NCBI RefSeq assembly: GCF_000399665.1
Contig: NZ_KB976986.1
Location: 124,001 to 188,000, forward strand
Direction: 5' to 3'
From: Acinetobacter calcoaceticus ANC 3811
GTDB taxonomy: Bacteria > Pseudomonadota > Gammaproteobacteria > Pseudomonadales > Moraxellaceae
DNA: 64,000 bases
Below, in pieces: positions 8,029 through 16,188 of the stretch. A program made the translations under genes and the position numbers. Positions within the stretch are counted from its first letter, which is position 1. Each line of letters begins with the position of its first letter. Below the pieces are notes generated by a model. The model made no database searches. It saw only the letters and a list, made by a program, of their open reading frames with translations, and had not been told where the DNA came from.

Positions 8029-9498
8029 TTATTGCGCTCTAAATGTAGAGTTAACACTTCTTGCTTCGCGCCTTGCATCAGGGTCTGATGGCATAGGATA
8101 TGGCGCAGAGGCTTGAATTGCGGCCTTAATACTTGCATCTAAAGCATCATCGCCACTTGAACGCGTGATCACGATAGAATTAACGCTACCTGAGTCTGAA
8201 AGGGTAAAACGAACACCAACTGTTTTACCACTACTGCCAGTCGGGACATCCCAAGAGCGTCGAATTTTTTGTTCAAAATCGCGTCTAGCTGAGGAAGCAA
8301 TTTTTTTAGCTTCGGCTTTCTTCTGAGCTGCTTCTTCTTGAGCTTTTTGAGCAGATGCAGCTTTTGCTTCAGCCTCTGCTTCAGCTTTGCGTTTAGCATC
8401 ATCAGCAGCTTTTTGTTGCTTGGCTTTTGAGTCAGCTTCAGCTTTACGTTTAGCGTCTTCAGCGGCTTTTTGCTGCTTGGCTTTTGCATCGGCTTCAACT
8501 TTACGTTTAGCATCTTCATTGGTTTTTTGCTGCTTAGCTTTAGCATCTGCTTCAGCTTTACGCTTAGCATCATCATTGGCTTTTTGTTGTTTAGCTTTCG
8601 AGTCTGCTTCGGCTTTACGCTTAGCATCATCATTGGCTTTTTGCTGTCTAGCTTTAGCATCGGCCTCAGCTTTACGTTTAGCATCGTCATTAGTCTTTTG
8701 CTGTTTAGCTTTAGCATCTGCTTCAGCTTTACGCTTAGCATCATCATTGGCTTTTTGTTGTTTAGCTTTAGCATCGGCCTCAGCTTTACGCTTAGCGTCT
8801 TCATTAGCTTTTTGCTGTTTAGCTTTAGCGTCTGCTTCAGCTTTACGTTTAGCATTAGCATCTTGTTGTGCTTGAAGTTTAGCATTTTCGGCTTTTTGAG
8901 CCTCACGTTTCAGCTTTGCCTCTGTCTCTGCTTTTCGCTTAGCCTCTTCAGCAACTTTTTGTCTGGCCTTAGCTTCTGCTTCGGCTTTTGCACTTTGGTC
9001 GGCTTTGCGTTTTTGTTCAGCTTCCGCTCTTGCTTTAGCTTCAGTTTGACGTTTAGCTTCAGTTTGCTGCTTTTGTGCTTCCTCTATACGTTGCTGTTCA
9101 GCCGCTTGTTTAGCTTTTGCTGCTTCTTCAGCTTTACGTTTTTGTTCAGCCAATTTTGCTTGCTGTGCCTGTTCGGCCTTTTGCTTTTGAGCAGCAAGTT
9201 GTTGAGCTGTTGGAGGAGGGGGCGTAGCCGGAAGATTTTCAGGAAGCGTTTCATCCACAATAGGGGTTAACACCTCTTTTGCTTCATTTGTAGCTGTAGT
9301 CTGTTGTTCAACTTCTTTGGCTAACGGAGGCGGTAAATCTTCTGGCTTAACTAAAATAGTTGTTAGCTTTTTTGGCTGTTCAGGTGGTTTACTCAAGCCT
9401 AAAAAAAGCAAGCCAACAATGGCAATTGCATGAACTCCTAGTGTAAAGCTCAATGCAATCGCATTTTGTTTAAAGTGTGGCTTTTGATTTTTATTCAT
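8029..9498 (-). CDS. tolA: Cell-envelope protein TolA with expanded coiled-coil domain
   Basis: 489 residues. One N-terminal membrane helix (about 14-36, LSFTLGVHAIAIVGLLFLG) is followed by a proline-rich linker. A long Lys/Ala/Glu helical domain II (about 100-390) follows, then a C-terminal TolA-III domain (FEQKIRRSWDVPTG, GVRFTLSDSG, APYPMPSDP) that contacts TolB and Pal. Domain II holds eight near-identical 19-residue units (AKRKAEADAKAKQQKANDD type). TolA transmits TolQR energy to the outer membrane. It starts 3 nt after tolR. Repeat number is expected to vary between strains. Confidence 0.95.
   Translation of the reverse strand: MNKNQKPHFKQNAIALSFTLGVHAIAIVGLLFLGLSKPPEQPKKLTTILVKPEDLPPPLAKEVEQQTTATNEAKEVLTPIVDETLPENLPATPPPPTAQQLAAQKQKAEQAQQAKLAEQKRKAEEAAKAKQAAEQQRIEEAQKQQTEAKRQTEAKARAEAEQKRKADQSAKAEAEAKARQKVAEEAKRKAETEAKLKREAQKAENAKLQAQQDANAKRKAEADAKAKQQKANEDAKRKAEADAKAKQQKANDDAKRKAEADAKAKQQKTNDDAKRKAEADAKARQQKANDDAKRKAEADSKAKQQKANDDAKRKAEADAKAKQQKTNEDAKRKVEADAKAKQQKAAEDAKRKAEADSKAKQQKAADDAKRKAEAEAEAKAASAQKAQEEAAQKKAEAKKIASSARRDFEQKIRRSWDVPTGSSGKTVGVRFTLSDSGSVNSIVITRSSGDDALDASIKAAIQASAPYPMPSDPDARREARSVNSTFRAQ
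8390..8845 (-). repeat. 57-bp tandem repeat, eight units, in tolA
   Basis: The motif CGYTTAGC (plus-strand reading) recurs exactly every 57 nt at 8390, 8447, 8504, 8561, 8618, 8675, 8732, 8789 and 8846. Each unit encodes 19 residues of TolA domain II. Because 57 is a multiple of three, gain or loss of units keeps the frame. Units differ mostly at third codon positions and at A/T, N/A, D/E or A/S residue changes. Confidence 0.93.
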
Positions 9499-9501
9499 AG
9501 C

Positions 9502-9954
9502 TTATTTTAAAGGCTCTGTCAGAAGGCCAACTTGAGTTAAACCTGCTTCTTGTAAACTTGCCATCAATGATACGACTTCTCCATAAGGACGAGACTTATC
9601 ACCATTGACTAAAACTGTGAGTTGTTTATTTTCTTGTTCAGCTTGTTTTTGAGCATTGCTTAAAACTTCTTCAAGTTTTTCACGAGACAATGGTTCACTA
9701 TCTTTGTAATCTTCATATTGAAGATAAATATTGCCATCTTTACCAATCGTTACCATGGCTGGCATATCTTTTGATTCGATTGGATGGTTATGTGCTTGAG
9801 GTAAATCGACTTTAATACCACTGGTAATCATGGGTGCAGTCACCATGAAAATAACCAAAAGTACAAGCATAACGTCAATATAAGGTACGACGTTCATATC
9901 ACTTTTCAGTGGTTTTTTTATGCGCTCAAAGCGCCCTGAACGCTGAATTGCCAT
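9502..9954 (-). CDS. tolR: Tol-Pal motor subunit TolR (ExbD family)
   Basis: 150 residues. A short cytoplasmic N-terminus and one membrane helix (about 24-42) carrying the proton-path Asp in NVVPYIDVMLVLLVIFMV. A periplasmic domain (VDLPQAHNHP, TVLVNGDKSRPYGEV) follows. It forms the proton-driven motor with TolQ. Its ATG overlaps the TolQ stop by one base (TAATG on the minus strand), so the two are translationally coupled. Confidence 0.96.
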   Translation of the reverse strand: MAIQRSGRFERIKKPLKSDMNVVPYIDVMLVLLVIFMVTAPMITSGIKVDLPQAHNHPIESKDMPAMVTIGKDGNIYLQYEDYKDSEPLSREKLEEVLSNAQKQAEQENKQLTVLVNGDKSRPYGEVVSLMASLQEAGLTQVGLLTEPLK

Positions 9955-10652
9955 TATGCATCTTCCTGTGATGAACCCACAGACTGACGTTGCAATAAAG
10001 CAATCATCTCTTCAGCAAATAAAGCACGATCAGAGTAAACACTTTCGCTTTTAGAAGTGAAATGGTTAAAAGCCAATACAGCAGGAATTGCAGCAAATAA
10101 ACCAATTGCGGTTGCAATAAGTGCTTCGGCAATACCTGGTGCAACAGTTGCTAGAGTAACTTGATCAACAGCAGCTAAACCGATAAAGGCATTCATAATC
10201 CCCCAAACGGTACCGAATAGACCGATGTAAGGAGCTACAGAGCCGATACTTGCTAAACTACCTAAGCCATATTCCAGATGGCTTTGATCACGGCTCAAAC
10301 CTACACGTAAAATACGTTCAGTCCCTTCAATTGTCTGTGAAACAGGGGCTTGACGTTTTTTAAGTTTAAAAAACTCACTCAATCCTTGATAAAAAATATC
10401 TTCAAGACCTGAGCGTTTTGAGTTGAGCTGAGCATTGTTGTAAAGCGTATTGAGTTCAGCACCAGACCAAAACATTTTCTGGAAATGTTCATCTTCTTGA
10501 TGTGCTTTTTTATAACTCATATGTAACTTGGCAATCAGATACCAACTAAAGATTGATGCTAACAATAAAATTAGCATGACCAACTGAACGACTGGACTTG
10601 CCTGTAAAATAAGGTCAGAAATATGCAGGGTTGATTCAATGTTTGTTGCCAT
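9954..10652 (-). CDS. tolQ: Tol-Pal motor subunit TolQ (MotA/TolQ/ExbB family)
   Basis: 232 residues. Three membrane segments: about 17-40 (QLVMLILLLASIFSWYLI), about 135-160 (SVAPYIGLFGTVWGIMNAF) and about 165-195 (VAPGIAEALIATAIGLFAA). The conserved PYIGLFGTVWGI and EALIATAIGL stretches line the proton channel. It starts 23 nt after ybgC ends and is coupled to tolR. Confidence 0.97.
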   Translation of the reverse strand: MATNIESTLHISDLILQASPVVQLVMLILLLASIFSWYLIAKLHMSYKKAHQEDEHFQKMFWSGAELNTLYNNAQLNSKRSGLEDIFYQGLSEFFKLKKRQAPVSQTIEGTERILRVGLSRDQSHLEYGLGSLASIGSVAPYIGLFGTVWGIMNAFIGLAAVDQVTLATVAPGIAEALIATAIGLFAAIPAVLAFNHFTSKSESVYSDRALFAEEMIALLQRQSVGSSQEDA

Positions 10653-10675
10653 AGTTACATATGCCGGTTGTTTTT

Positions 10676-11083
10676 TTAGTCTTGTTCCAATTCTTTACGA
10701 ATAAGATCACGTATTTCTTCTGGAAGACGACGAGCTACAAGTTCTTTACTTAAACATGCCAACTCAACCTCGCCAGAAGCAAGCAAGATTTCACCACGAT
10801 AAATATTTTGTTGCAACACAAATGACGCAGCTTTACATGAAACTACACGTGCTGTAACAGTAATTAAATCATCCATTAAAATAGGACGCATGTATTTTAC
10901 GTCAATTTTGTGTACGACAAAGTTGTAGTCTTTTTGATGCCAGTAATGATCAACGCCAGAAGCACGGAGCCATTCAGTACGGGTACGTTCCATATAGCGA
11001 ATGTGGTTGGCATGGTAAACAATACCGCCTGCGTCCGTATCTTCAATATAAACACGAATGTTGAATTCAAAATGATTCGCCAT
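10676..11083 (-). CDS. ybgC: Tol-Pal associated acyl-CoA thioesterase YbgC
   Basis: 135 residues from the ATG at 11083 (MANHFEFNIR). A longer frame to 11167 adds 28 residues unlike the family. Hotdog fold with the 4HBT signature IEDTDAGGIVYHANHIRYM, where the Asp is the catalytic residue. The family hydrolyses acyl-CoA and sits first in the tol-pal operon across proteobacteria. The SD is weak (GGAA, 7 nt). Confidence 0.94.
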   Translation of the reverse strand: MANHFEFNIRVYIEDTDAGGIVYHANHIRYMERTRTEWLRASGVDHYWHQKDYNFVVHKIDVKYMRPILMDDLITVTARVVSCKAASFVLQQNIYRGEILLASGEVELACLSKELVARRLPEEIRDLIRKELEQD

Positions 11084-11204
11084 GAGAGGATTCCGTTTTA
11101 GTTCACTATAGAGCTTTGTATCTAAAATATGACTGCTGAATAAAACATCAATTTTATTCGGAGCCACGTATATGCTTTAAATACGGGGCAGTTTAGCAGA
11201 TTGC

Positions 11205-11233
11205 ATACTAAGTCCTATGGCACAACCTTTCAA
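11205..11233 (-). promoter_or_regulatory. Candidate sigma-70 promoter of the tol-pal operon
   Basis: Read on the minus strand: TTGAAA, a 17-nt spacer, then TAGTAT. The -35 differs from consensus at one position. It lies about 120 nt upstream of the ybgC ATG in the gap after the M20 gene. Not tested; chosen by eye. Confidence 0.5.
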
Positions 11234-11293
11234 TTGCGATTGCTGTATTTTTGGTCTAAAAACGTTACATCTCATGGCTAGCATGCTTTTAAA

Positions 11294-12628
11294 TTATAAC
11301 GGTTTCCATGTCGTTTGAACTTGTTTTGACATATTCGGATAATCTAATACGAATCTTACATGTAACTCAGTCCCTGTTTTTAAAGCTTTGTCATCCACAA
11401 TAAAATAAGGATTATGATTCGGTGCAGCCTGACTTGGGTCTTGATTTTCTGGTGTCGCTCCTAAGAAGACAAAGAATGAAGGCATCAGTTTGCCATAATA
11501 GGCAAAATCTTCACTAGCGCTTGCATTGTGGTCAAGCACATGCAGTTTTGAAGCTCCTGCAACTTTGGCTAATGTTGGCTGAATAAGTTGAGTGAGGGTT
11601 TTATCATTCATGGTTACTGGCGCATAAGGTGCAATTTCAACTTTAGCAGTTACATCATTGGCTTGAGCATTATGCTCTATCATGACTGGTAAACTTTTTA
11701 AGATGTTATTTCTTATTTCTTCGTTATTAGAGCGAATGGTGCCGATCATATTGACCTGTTCGGGAATCACATTTCCTGCTGTACCACCTTGAATATTACC
11801 AATACTGACCACGCCCATACCTTGAGTTAGATCTGTTCTTCGGCTAATCAGGCTTTGCAGATTATTAATCATTTGTGCCGATGCATAAATTGGATCTCTG
11901 CCTAACCACGGCGTTGAACCATGAACCTGTTTACCATTGACCTGAATACGTAAGTGGTCTGCACTATTTAAAATGGCGCCGTCTTTATAGTAAAGGTGCC
12001 CACTTTTCATGCCTGCCATGACATGCATTCCAAAAATAGCTTCAGGTTTATAGTCTTTAAAGGCACCACCTGCGATCATTTTTCGTGAACCGATTTGATC
12101 ACCTTGGGTAAAGTTATCTATATCTGCACCACCTTCTTCAGCAGGTTGAAAAACAAAAATAACGGTGCCCGATATTTTATCTTTATTCGTAGCTAAAATT
12201 TTTGCTGCGCCTAATAACATTGCAGTGTGTGCATCATGTCCACATGCATGCATCACATAAGTTTCCTTGCCTTGATAAATTGCTTTTTGTTTACTGGCAA
12301 AGGGAACACCGCTTTTTTCTTCCATGGGTAAAGCGTCCATATCGGCTCGAAGTGCGATAATAGGACCGGGTTTACTGCCTTTTAAGATGCCAATTACACC
12401 TGTTTTTGCATAACCTGTTTTGACTTGAATGCCATAAGACTTTAATTCTTTTTGAACAAGGGCAGAGGTTTTAAATTCCATATTGCCGAGTTCAGGGTGT
12501 TGGTGAATGTTTTGTCTTAGCTGAATGACTTGATTTTCATTTTGTCGAGCAGCATCGTTTACCCAATCTGCTAGGCTCAGTTGACTCATTAAGGCGAATG
12601 GTAAAAATAAAGCGGCTTTCTTATACAT
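11294..12628 (-). CDS. Secreted M20-family amidohydrolase
   Basis: 444 residues with a signal peptide (MYKKAALFLPFALMSQLSLA). M20D architecture: NIHQHPELGNMEFKT at the N-terminus, metal ligands in MHACGHDAHTAMLLGA, the acidic pair in FQPAEEGG, a lid/dimer domain (DHLRIQVNGKQVHGSTPW) and a C-terminal HNASASEDFAYY. Family members cleave N-acyl amino acids, hippurate, peptides or similar amides using two metals. The export signal is notable because many M20D enzymes are cytoplasmic. It is a single gene between tol-pal and ruvB. Exact substrate unknown. Confidence 0.87.
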   Translation of the reverse strand: MYKKAALFLPFALMSQLSLADWVNDAARQNENQVIQLRQNIHQHPELGNMEFKTSALVQKELKSYGIQVKTGYAKTGVIGILKGSKPGPIIALRADMDALPMEEKSGVPFASKQKAIYQGKETYVMHACGHDAHTAMLLGAAKILATNKDKISGTVIFVFQPAEEGGADIDNFTQGDQIGSRKMIAGGAFKDYKPEAIFGMHVMAGMKSGHLYYKDGAILNSADHLRIQVNGKQVHGSTPWLGRDPIYASAQMINNLQSLISRRTDLTQGMGVVSIGNIQGGTAGNVIPEQVNMIGTIRSNNEEIRNNILKSLPVMIEHNAQANDVTAKVEIAPYAPVTMNDKTLTQLIQPTLAKVAGASKLHVLDHNASASEDFAYYGKLMPSFFVFLGATPENQDPSQAAPNHNPYFIVDDKALKTGTELHVRFVLDYPNMSKQVQTTWKPL

Positions 12629-12833
12629 GTCCTTATCCTAAAAATATTATTGTTCATAAGATTTAATATCTAGATTTCTTATAATTCAGTTTTTGAAAAT
12701 ATTAAAAAATCAATAAGGTATAAAGAAAGACTTAAAAGGTATCGAGTGGCTAATCTATTGATAAAACAATTGTTATTTAAGTTGGAAGAATAGGGGGAAT
12801 TAAAAAAGGAAGAGAAAAACTCTCTTCCTTTGA

Positions 12834-13838
12834 TTAGTTTTTAGGCTCAGGTGGTGTCAGGCCAAACTGTAAATAAGACTGGTTGGTTGCAATGCGACCT
12901 CGCGCAGTCCGCATCACATAACCTTGTTGAATTAAATACGGTTCAATCACATCTTCAAGTGTGCCGCTATCTTCAGCCATTGCTGCTGCAAGTGCTTCAA
13001 CTCCAGCAGGACCACCATCAAAACGCTCTAACAGCATGCTCAAATAACGACGGTCCAGGGTGTCTAAGCCTGCTTTATCAACTTTGAGCATATCAAGCGC
13101 ACGCTGTGCCATTTCGTGAGTGACCTCACCGTTACCTTTAACTTGAGCATAGTCACGAACTCGACGTAATAAACGATTGGCAATACGAGGTGTTCCACGG
13201 GCACGGCGTGCAACTTCTTCTGCGCCCTCAACTGTGATGGGCACATTCATCAAGTTTGCAGAGCGTGACACAATGTGAGTAAGGTCTTCTACAGAGTAAA
13301 ACTCAAGACGTTGCACAATACCGAAACGGTCACGTAGAGGAGAGGTAAGCAAACCCGCACGTGTTGTAGCCGCGACAAGTGTAAACGGGGGTAAATCAAG
13401 TTTAATTGAACGAGCAGCAGGGCCTTCACCAATCATGATATCTAATTGGTAATCTTCCATCGCTGGATAAAGAATTTCTTCAATCACTGGAGAAAGGCGG
13501 TGAATTTCATCAATGAACAAGACATCGCCTTCTTCAAGGTTGGTCAGCATTGCAGCTAAGTCGCCGGCACGCTCCAAAACTGGCCCCGAAGTAGATTTAA
13601 GATTACCGCCCATTTCACGCGCAATAATGTTGGCAAGGGTGGTTTTACCTAAGCCCGGTGGACCAAAAATCAGCGTGTGGTCGAGTGCTTCACCACGACC
13701 GCGAGCTGCGCCAATGAAAATTTCCATTTGCTCGCGTACTACAGGTTGTCCGATGTAGTCGGCAAGAGAAGTTGGTCGAGTAGCCCGATCAAAATGATCT
13801 TCAGGTTTTTCCGCGCCACTGATTAGACGGTCTTGCAT
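12834..13838 (-). CDS. ruvB: Holliday junction branch-migration ATPase RuvB
   Basis: 334 residues, full length. AAA+ core with Walker A GPPGLGKT (59-66), Walker [10 protein letters not shown], sensor 1 LVAATTRAG, the arginine finger region [14 protein letters not shown], and a C-terminal winged helix. RuvB hexamers pump DNA through RuvA-bound junctions. It lies 7 nt after ruvA. ruvC is not adjacent. Confidence 0.97.
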   Translation of the reverse strand: MQDRLISGAEKPEDHFDRATRPTSLADYIGQPVVREQMEIFIGAARGRGEALDHTLIFGPPGLGKTTLANIIAREMGGNLKSTSGPVLERAGDLAAMLTNLEEGDVLFIDEIHRLSPVIEEILYPAMEDYQLDIMIGEGPAARSIKLDLPPFTLVAATTRAGLLTSPLRDRFGIVQRLEFYSVEDLTHIVSRSANLMNVPITVEGAEEVARRARGTPRIANRLLRRVRDYAQVKGNGEVTHEMAQRALDMLKVDKAGLDTLDRRYLSMLLERFDGGPAGVEALAAAMAEDSGTLEDVIEPYLIQQGYVMRTARGRIATNQSYLQFGLTPPEPKN

Positions 13839-13845
13839 AAGTGTT

Positions 13846-14445
13846 TTACTTCATCATTGATTTAAGAGCAGCACGAATAATATCGGCTGATTCTGTGTAA
13901 TCGGCTTTAACCGCAGCAACAGCTTTTTGTGCTTCAAGTGGCTTATAACCTAAAGATTGCAAAGCGGCTTCTGCTTCTGCTACAGGCGAGTTTGCAGCAA
14001 ATTGAATTTGAGGCAGGGTAGCTGAAGTAGAGGTTCCTTGAGCTAATGTTTTGAAGCGGTCACGAAGCTCAATCATTAAACGTTCAGCTGTTTTTTTGCC
14101 AACGCCTGGAACTTTTACTAAGGTATTGATGTCGTCATGCTCAATCGTATGCACGAGTAACTCAACGCTTAACGTTGATAAAATACCTAAAGCCATTTTC
14201 GGACCGACACCATTTACTTTTAATAAGGTGCGGAAAATTGTTTTCTCTTGAGCATCACTAAAACCGTAGAGCTGTTGAGCATCTTCACGGACAACCAAAT
14301 GCGTCCATAACGTAACTTTTTGGCCTTTTTGTAATTGGCAAAATGTTGAAAGTGGCGTATCAATTTCATATCCCACACCATTTACATTCAGTAAGACAGT
14401 AGGGGCTTCTAGGGCAAACACTTCGCCAATTAAACATCCGATCAT
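13846..14445 (-). CDS. ruvA: Holliday junction-binding protein RuvA
   Basis: 199 residues. An N-terminal OB fold ([19 protein letters not shown]), two helix-hairpin-helix motifs ([16 protein letters not shown] and [17 protein letters not shown]), a flexible linker and a C-terminal domain III ([19 protein letters not shown]) that contacts RuvB. It forms the ruvAB operon. No SOS box is recognisable upstream, as expected for a genus without LexA. Confidence 0.96.
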   Translation of the reverse strand: MIGCLIGEVFALEAPTVLLNVNGVGYEIDTPLSTFCQLQKGQKVTLWTHLVVREDAQQLYGFSDAQEKTIFRTLLKVNGVGPKMALGILSTLSVELLVHTIEHDDINTLVKVPGVGKKTAERLMIELRDRFKTLAQGTSTSATLPQIQFAANSPVAEAEAALQSLGYKPLEAQKAVAAVKADYTESADIIRAALKSMMK

Positions 14446-14538
14446 AGAGTAATTTCACTTATTCATAACTGTAAATCTGGTCGTTTTAACAAGAATTGAA
14501 AACGACACTGGTTTTATTTCTTTCTATATCAAGCCAGC

Positions 14539-15879
14539 TTAAAACAAACCTATTTTATTACCTTGCAACTCTTGCGCCAAGCTATAAGCCTGATGATCTG
14601 AGAACTTACTGATAATATCGAGTACTTGCATAATATTGCTGTAGTGATTATTGCTAAAGTTAGCACCATACTGATTAAGGATAGACATTAAACGCTGTTC
14701 TTTAAAGCTTAAAGATTTATGTGGTGTGGTCAGCGGTACAAATGCATCTAAAATCGTTTGCAAACTTTGATGCGCAATAATTTCTAAGCCAGACTTTTGT
14801 GGGTGCTCAAAAATTTTATCACGCGCCAGATTTTTGGCTGTTTCGATACCAATTGCAATATCGGGTGAGCAATATTGTAAAAGGTTACCTTTAAGCTGAC
14901 CGGTAATGATTTCATAATGATGTTTAGCAAAGGCTGTAGTGACTTCATCCACAAGCCGTTTCATAACACGTCCACGTAATGCTGAAATCTTTTGTTGCCA
15001 CGTGCTATTTGGGTGTGACAATTCTTCAGGCTGACCATAGTCCGCAATAAGGTTTAAGAAAATTGGTTCAACTTCTTGGTAACTGAGCATATTTAAGATA
15101 ATGCCATCTTCTAAGTCAATTAAGGCATAGCAAATGTCATCAGCAGCTTCTAATAAGTAGGTCAGTGGGTGACGGCAATAATGATATTCACCTAACTGTA
15201 TTAACCCAAGCTGTTCAGCAATCTGTTTTAAAATTTCTTTTTCAGACTGATAACAACCAAACTTTGCTCGTTGATGCGAAGGGCGGTCGCCTTGCGATGC
15301 AATGGTTTTTGAAAGCCACGGATACTTTAAATAAGCACCTAATGTTGCATAGGTTAAGCGCATACCTCCATCATTTGGATGATAGTCAATGCGACTTAGT
15401 AAACGTAATCCTTGAGCATTACCTTCAAACTGGCGAACATCGGCTTCTTCTTCGGGGCTTAGTTTTTTTAAAAAGTCATTATGTGATGCGTCGTCAAACC
15501 ACTCACGAATCGCATATTCACCCGCATGTCCGAAAGGTGGGTTGCCAATGTCGTGGGCAAGACAAGCTGCTTGAATAATTGCACCGACATCGGCAGGAGA
15601 AATCCAAACGGGTAATTCATCTTTTATTTTTTCTGCTGCTAACATGCCCATTGAGCGGCCAATACAGGAAACTTCAAGTGAGTGAGTTAAGCGAGTATGA
15701 ATGCCATCATGCTGTGCGAGTGGGTGAACTTGTGTCTTACGGTTTAGCTGACGAAAACTTTGAGAAAATATAATACGGTCATAATCTTTATGGAATGGGC
15801 TGCGAGCCAGTTCTGTACTGCTTTTTTTACTACCTAAACGAACTGCAGAAAGCAGCTCTAACCAACGCATTTGTTCCAT
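14539..15879 (-). CDS. dgt: dGTPase-like HD-domain triphosphohydrolase
   Basis: 446 residues. The N-terminal signature RIIFSQSFRQLNRKTQV is followed by metal-binding His in HTRLTHSLEVS (H66) and the HD pair at 109-110 in CLAHDIGNPPFGHAGE. A further His/Asp ligand lies in the middle (LEAADDICYALIDLEDG). The family hydrolyses dNTPs to deoxynucleoside plus tripolyphosphate. The start at 15879 (MEQMRW) has no clear SD; the ATG at 15870 is an alternative. Divergent from purL. Family is certain; strict dGTP specificity is not shown. Confidence 0.9.
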   Translation of the reverse strand: MEQMRWLELLSAVRLGSKKSSTELARSPFHKDYDRIIFSQSFRQLNRKTQVHPLAQHDGIHTRLTHSLEVSCIGRSMGMLAAEKIKDELPVWISPADVGAIIQAACLAHDIGNPPFGHAGEYAIREWFDDASHNDFLKKLSPEEEADVRQFEGNAQGLRLLSRIDYHPNDGGMRLTYATLGAYLKYPWLSKTIASQGDRPSHQRAKFGCYQSEKEILKQIAEQLGLIQLGEYHYCRHPLTYLLEAADDICYALIDLEDGIILNMLSYQEVEPIFLNLIADYGQPEELSHPNSTWQQKISALRGRVMKRLVDEVTTAFAKHHYEIITGQLKGNLLQYCSPDIAIGIETAKNLARDKIFEHPQKSGLEIIAHQSLQTILDAFVPLTTPHKSLSFKEQRLMSILNQYGANFSNNHYSNIMQVLDIISKFSDHQAYSLAQELQGNKIGLF

Positions 15880-16188
15880 TTATCATTATTCAAAACTGTA
15901 AAACCTGATCATGCCAAAAAAAAGTTAAAAGCACTAGCTTGGTGCGACATAGTTTGTCTTAGTTCAGGTTTTATTATGTTATTGAACAAACATGAAACAA
16001 TTTATTTTTAGCTAGAATGCCTAAAAAAATGATTTTGAACAAAAAACTACTCACTTCTTGCAGAATTAGGTTACAGAATACTGATTCTACATCTAGCTGA
16101 TTTTAGCAAGAAGCAGTAGAATATGCGCTCTCTCTAAAGTCACATTGCGGTAAGGTTCACAAGACCTGCCCGTGGAGCCAAAATCAAC
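15880..16188. other. Divergent dgt/purL intergenic region
   Basis: 309 nt without a supported gene. It must hold the promoters of both genes. An imperfect hairpin (about 16150-16175, AGGT/ACCT core) lies just upstream of the purL SD. A 27-codon ORF at 16017-16100 lacks an SD and was not called. I see no convincing purine operator or riboswitch. Confidence 0.5.

Noticed and set aside
8390..8845. Regular spacing that could suggest a CRISPR array
   Set aside because: The 57-nt period is coding, has no spacers and continues the TolA frame.
8387..9270. Long plus-strand frames over the tolA repeat (162 and 266 residues, Ala/Leu/Cys- or Phe/Ser-rich)
   Set aside because: They are shadows of the low-complexity TolA coiled coil read on the other strand; no SD and no family features.
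15165..15578. 137-residue plus-strand frame over dgt
   Set aside because: Antisense shadow of a conserved gene with no SD.
16017..16100. 27-codon ORF (MPKKMILNKK...) upstream of purL
   Set aside because: No SD and too short to support; could be a leader peptide but nothing shows it.
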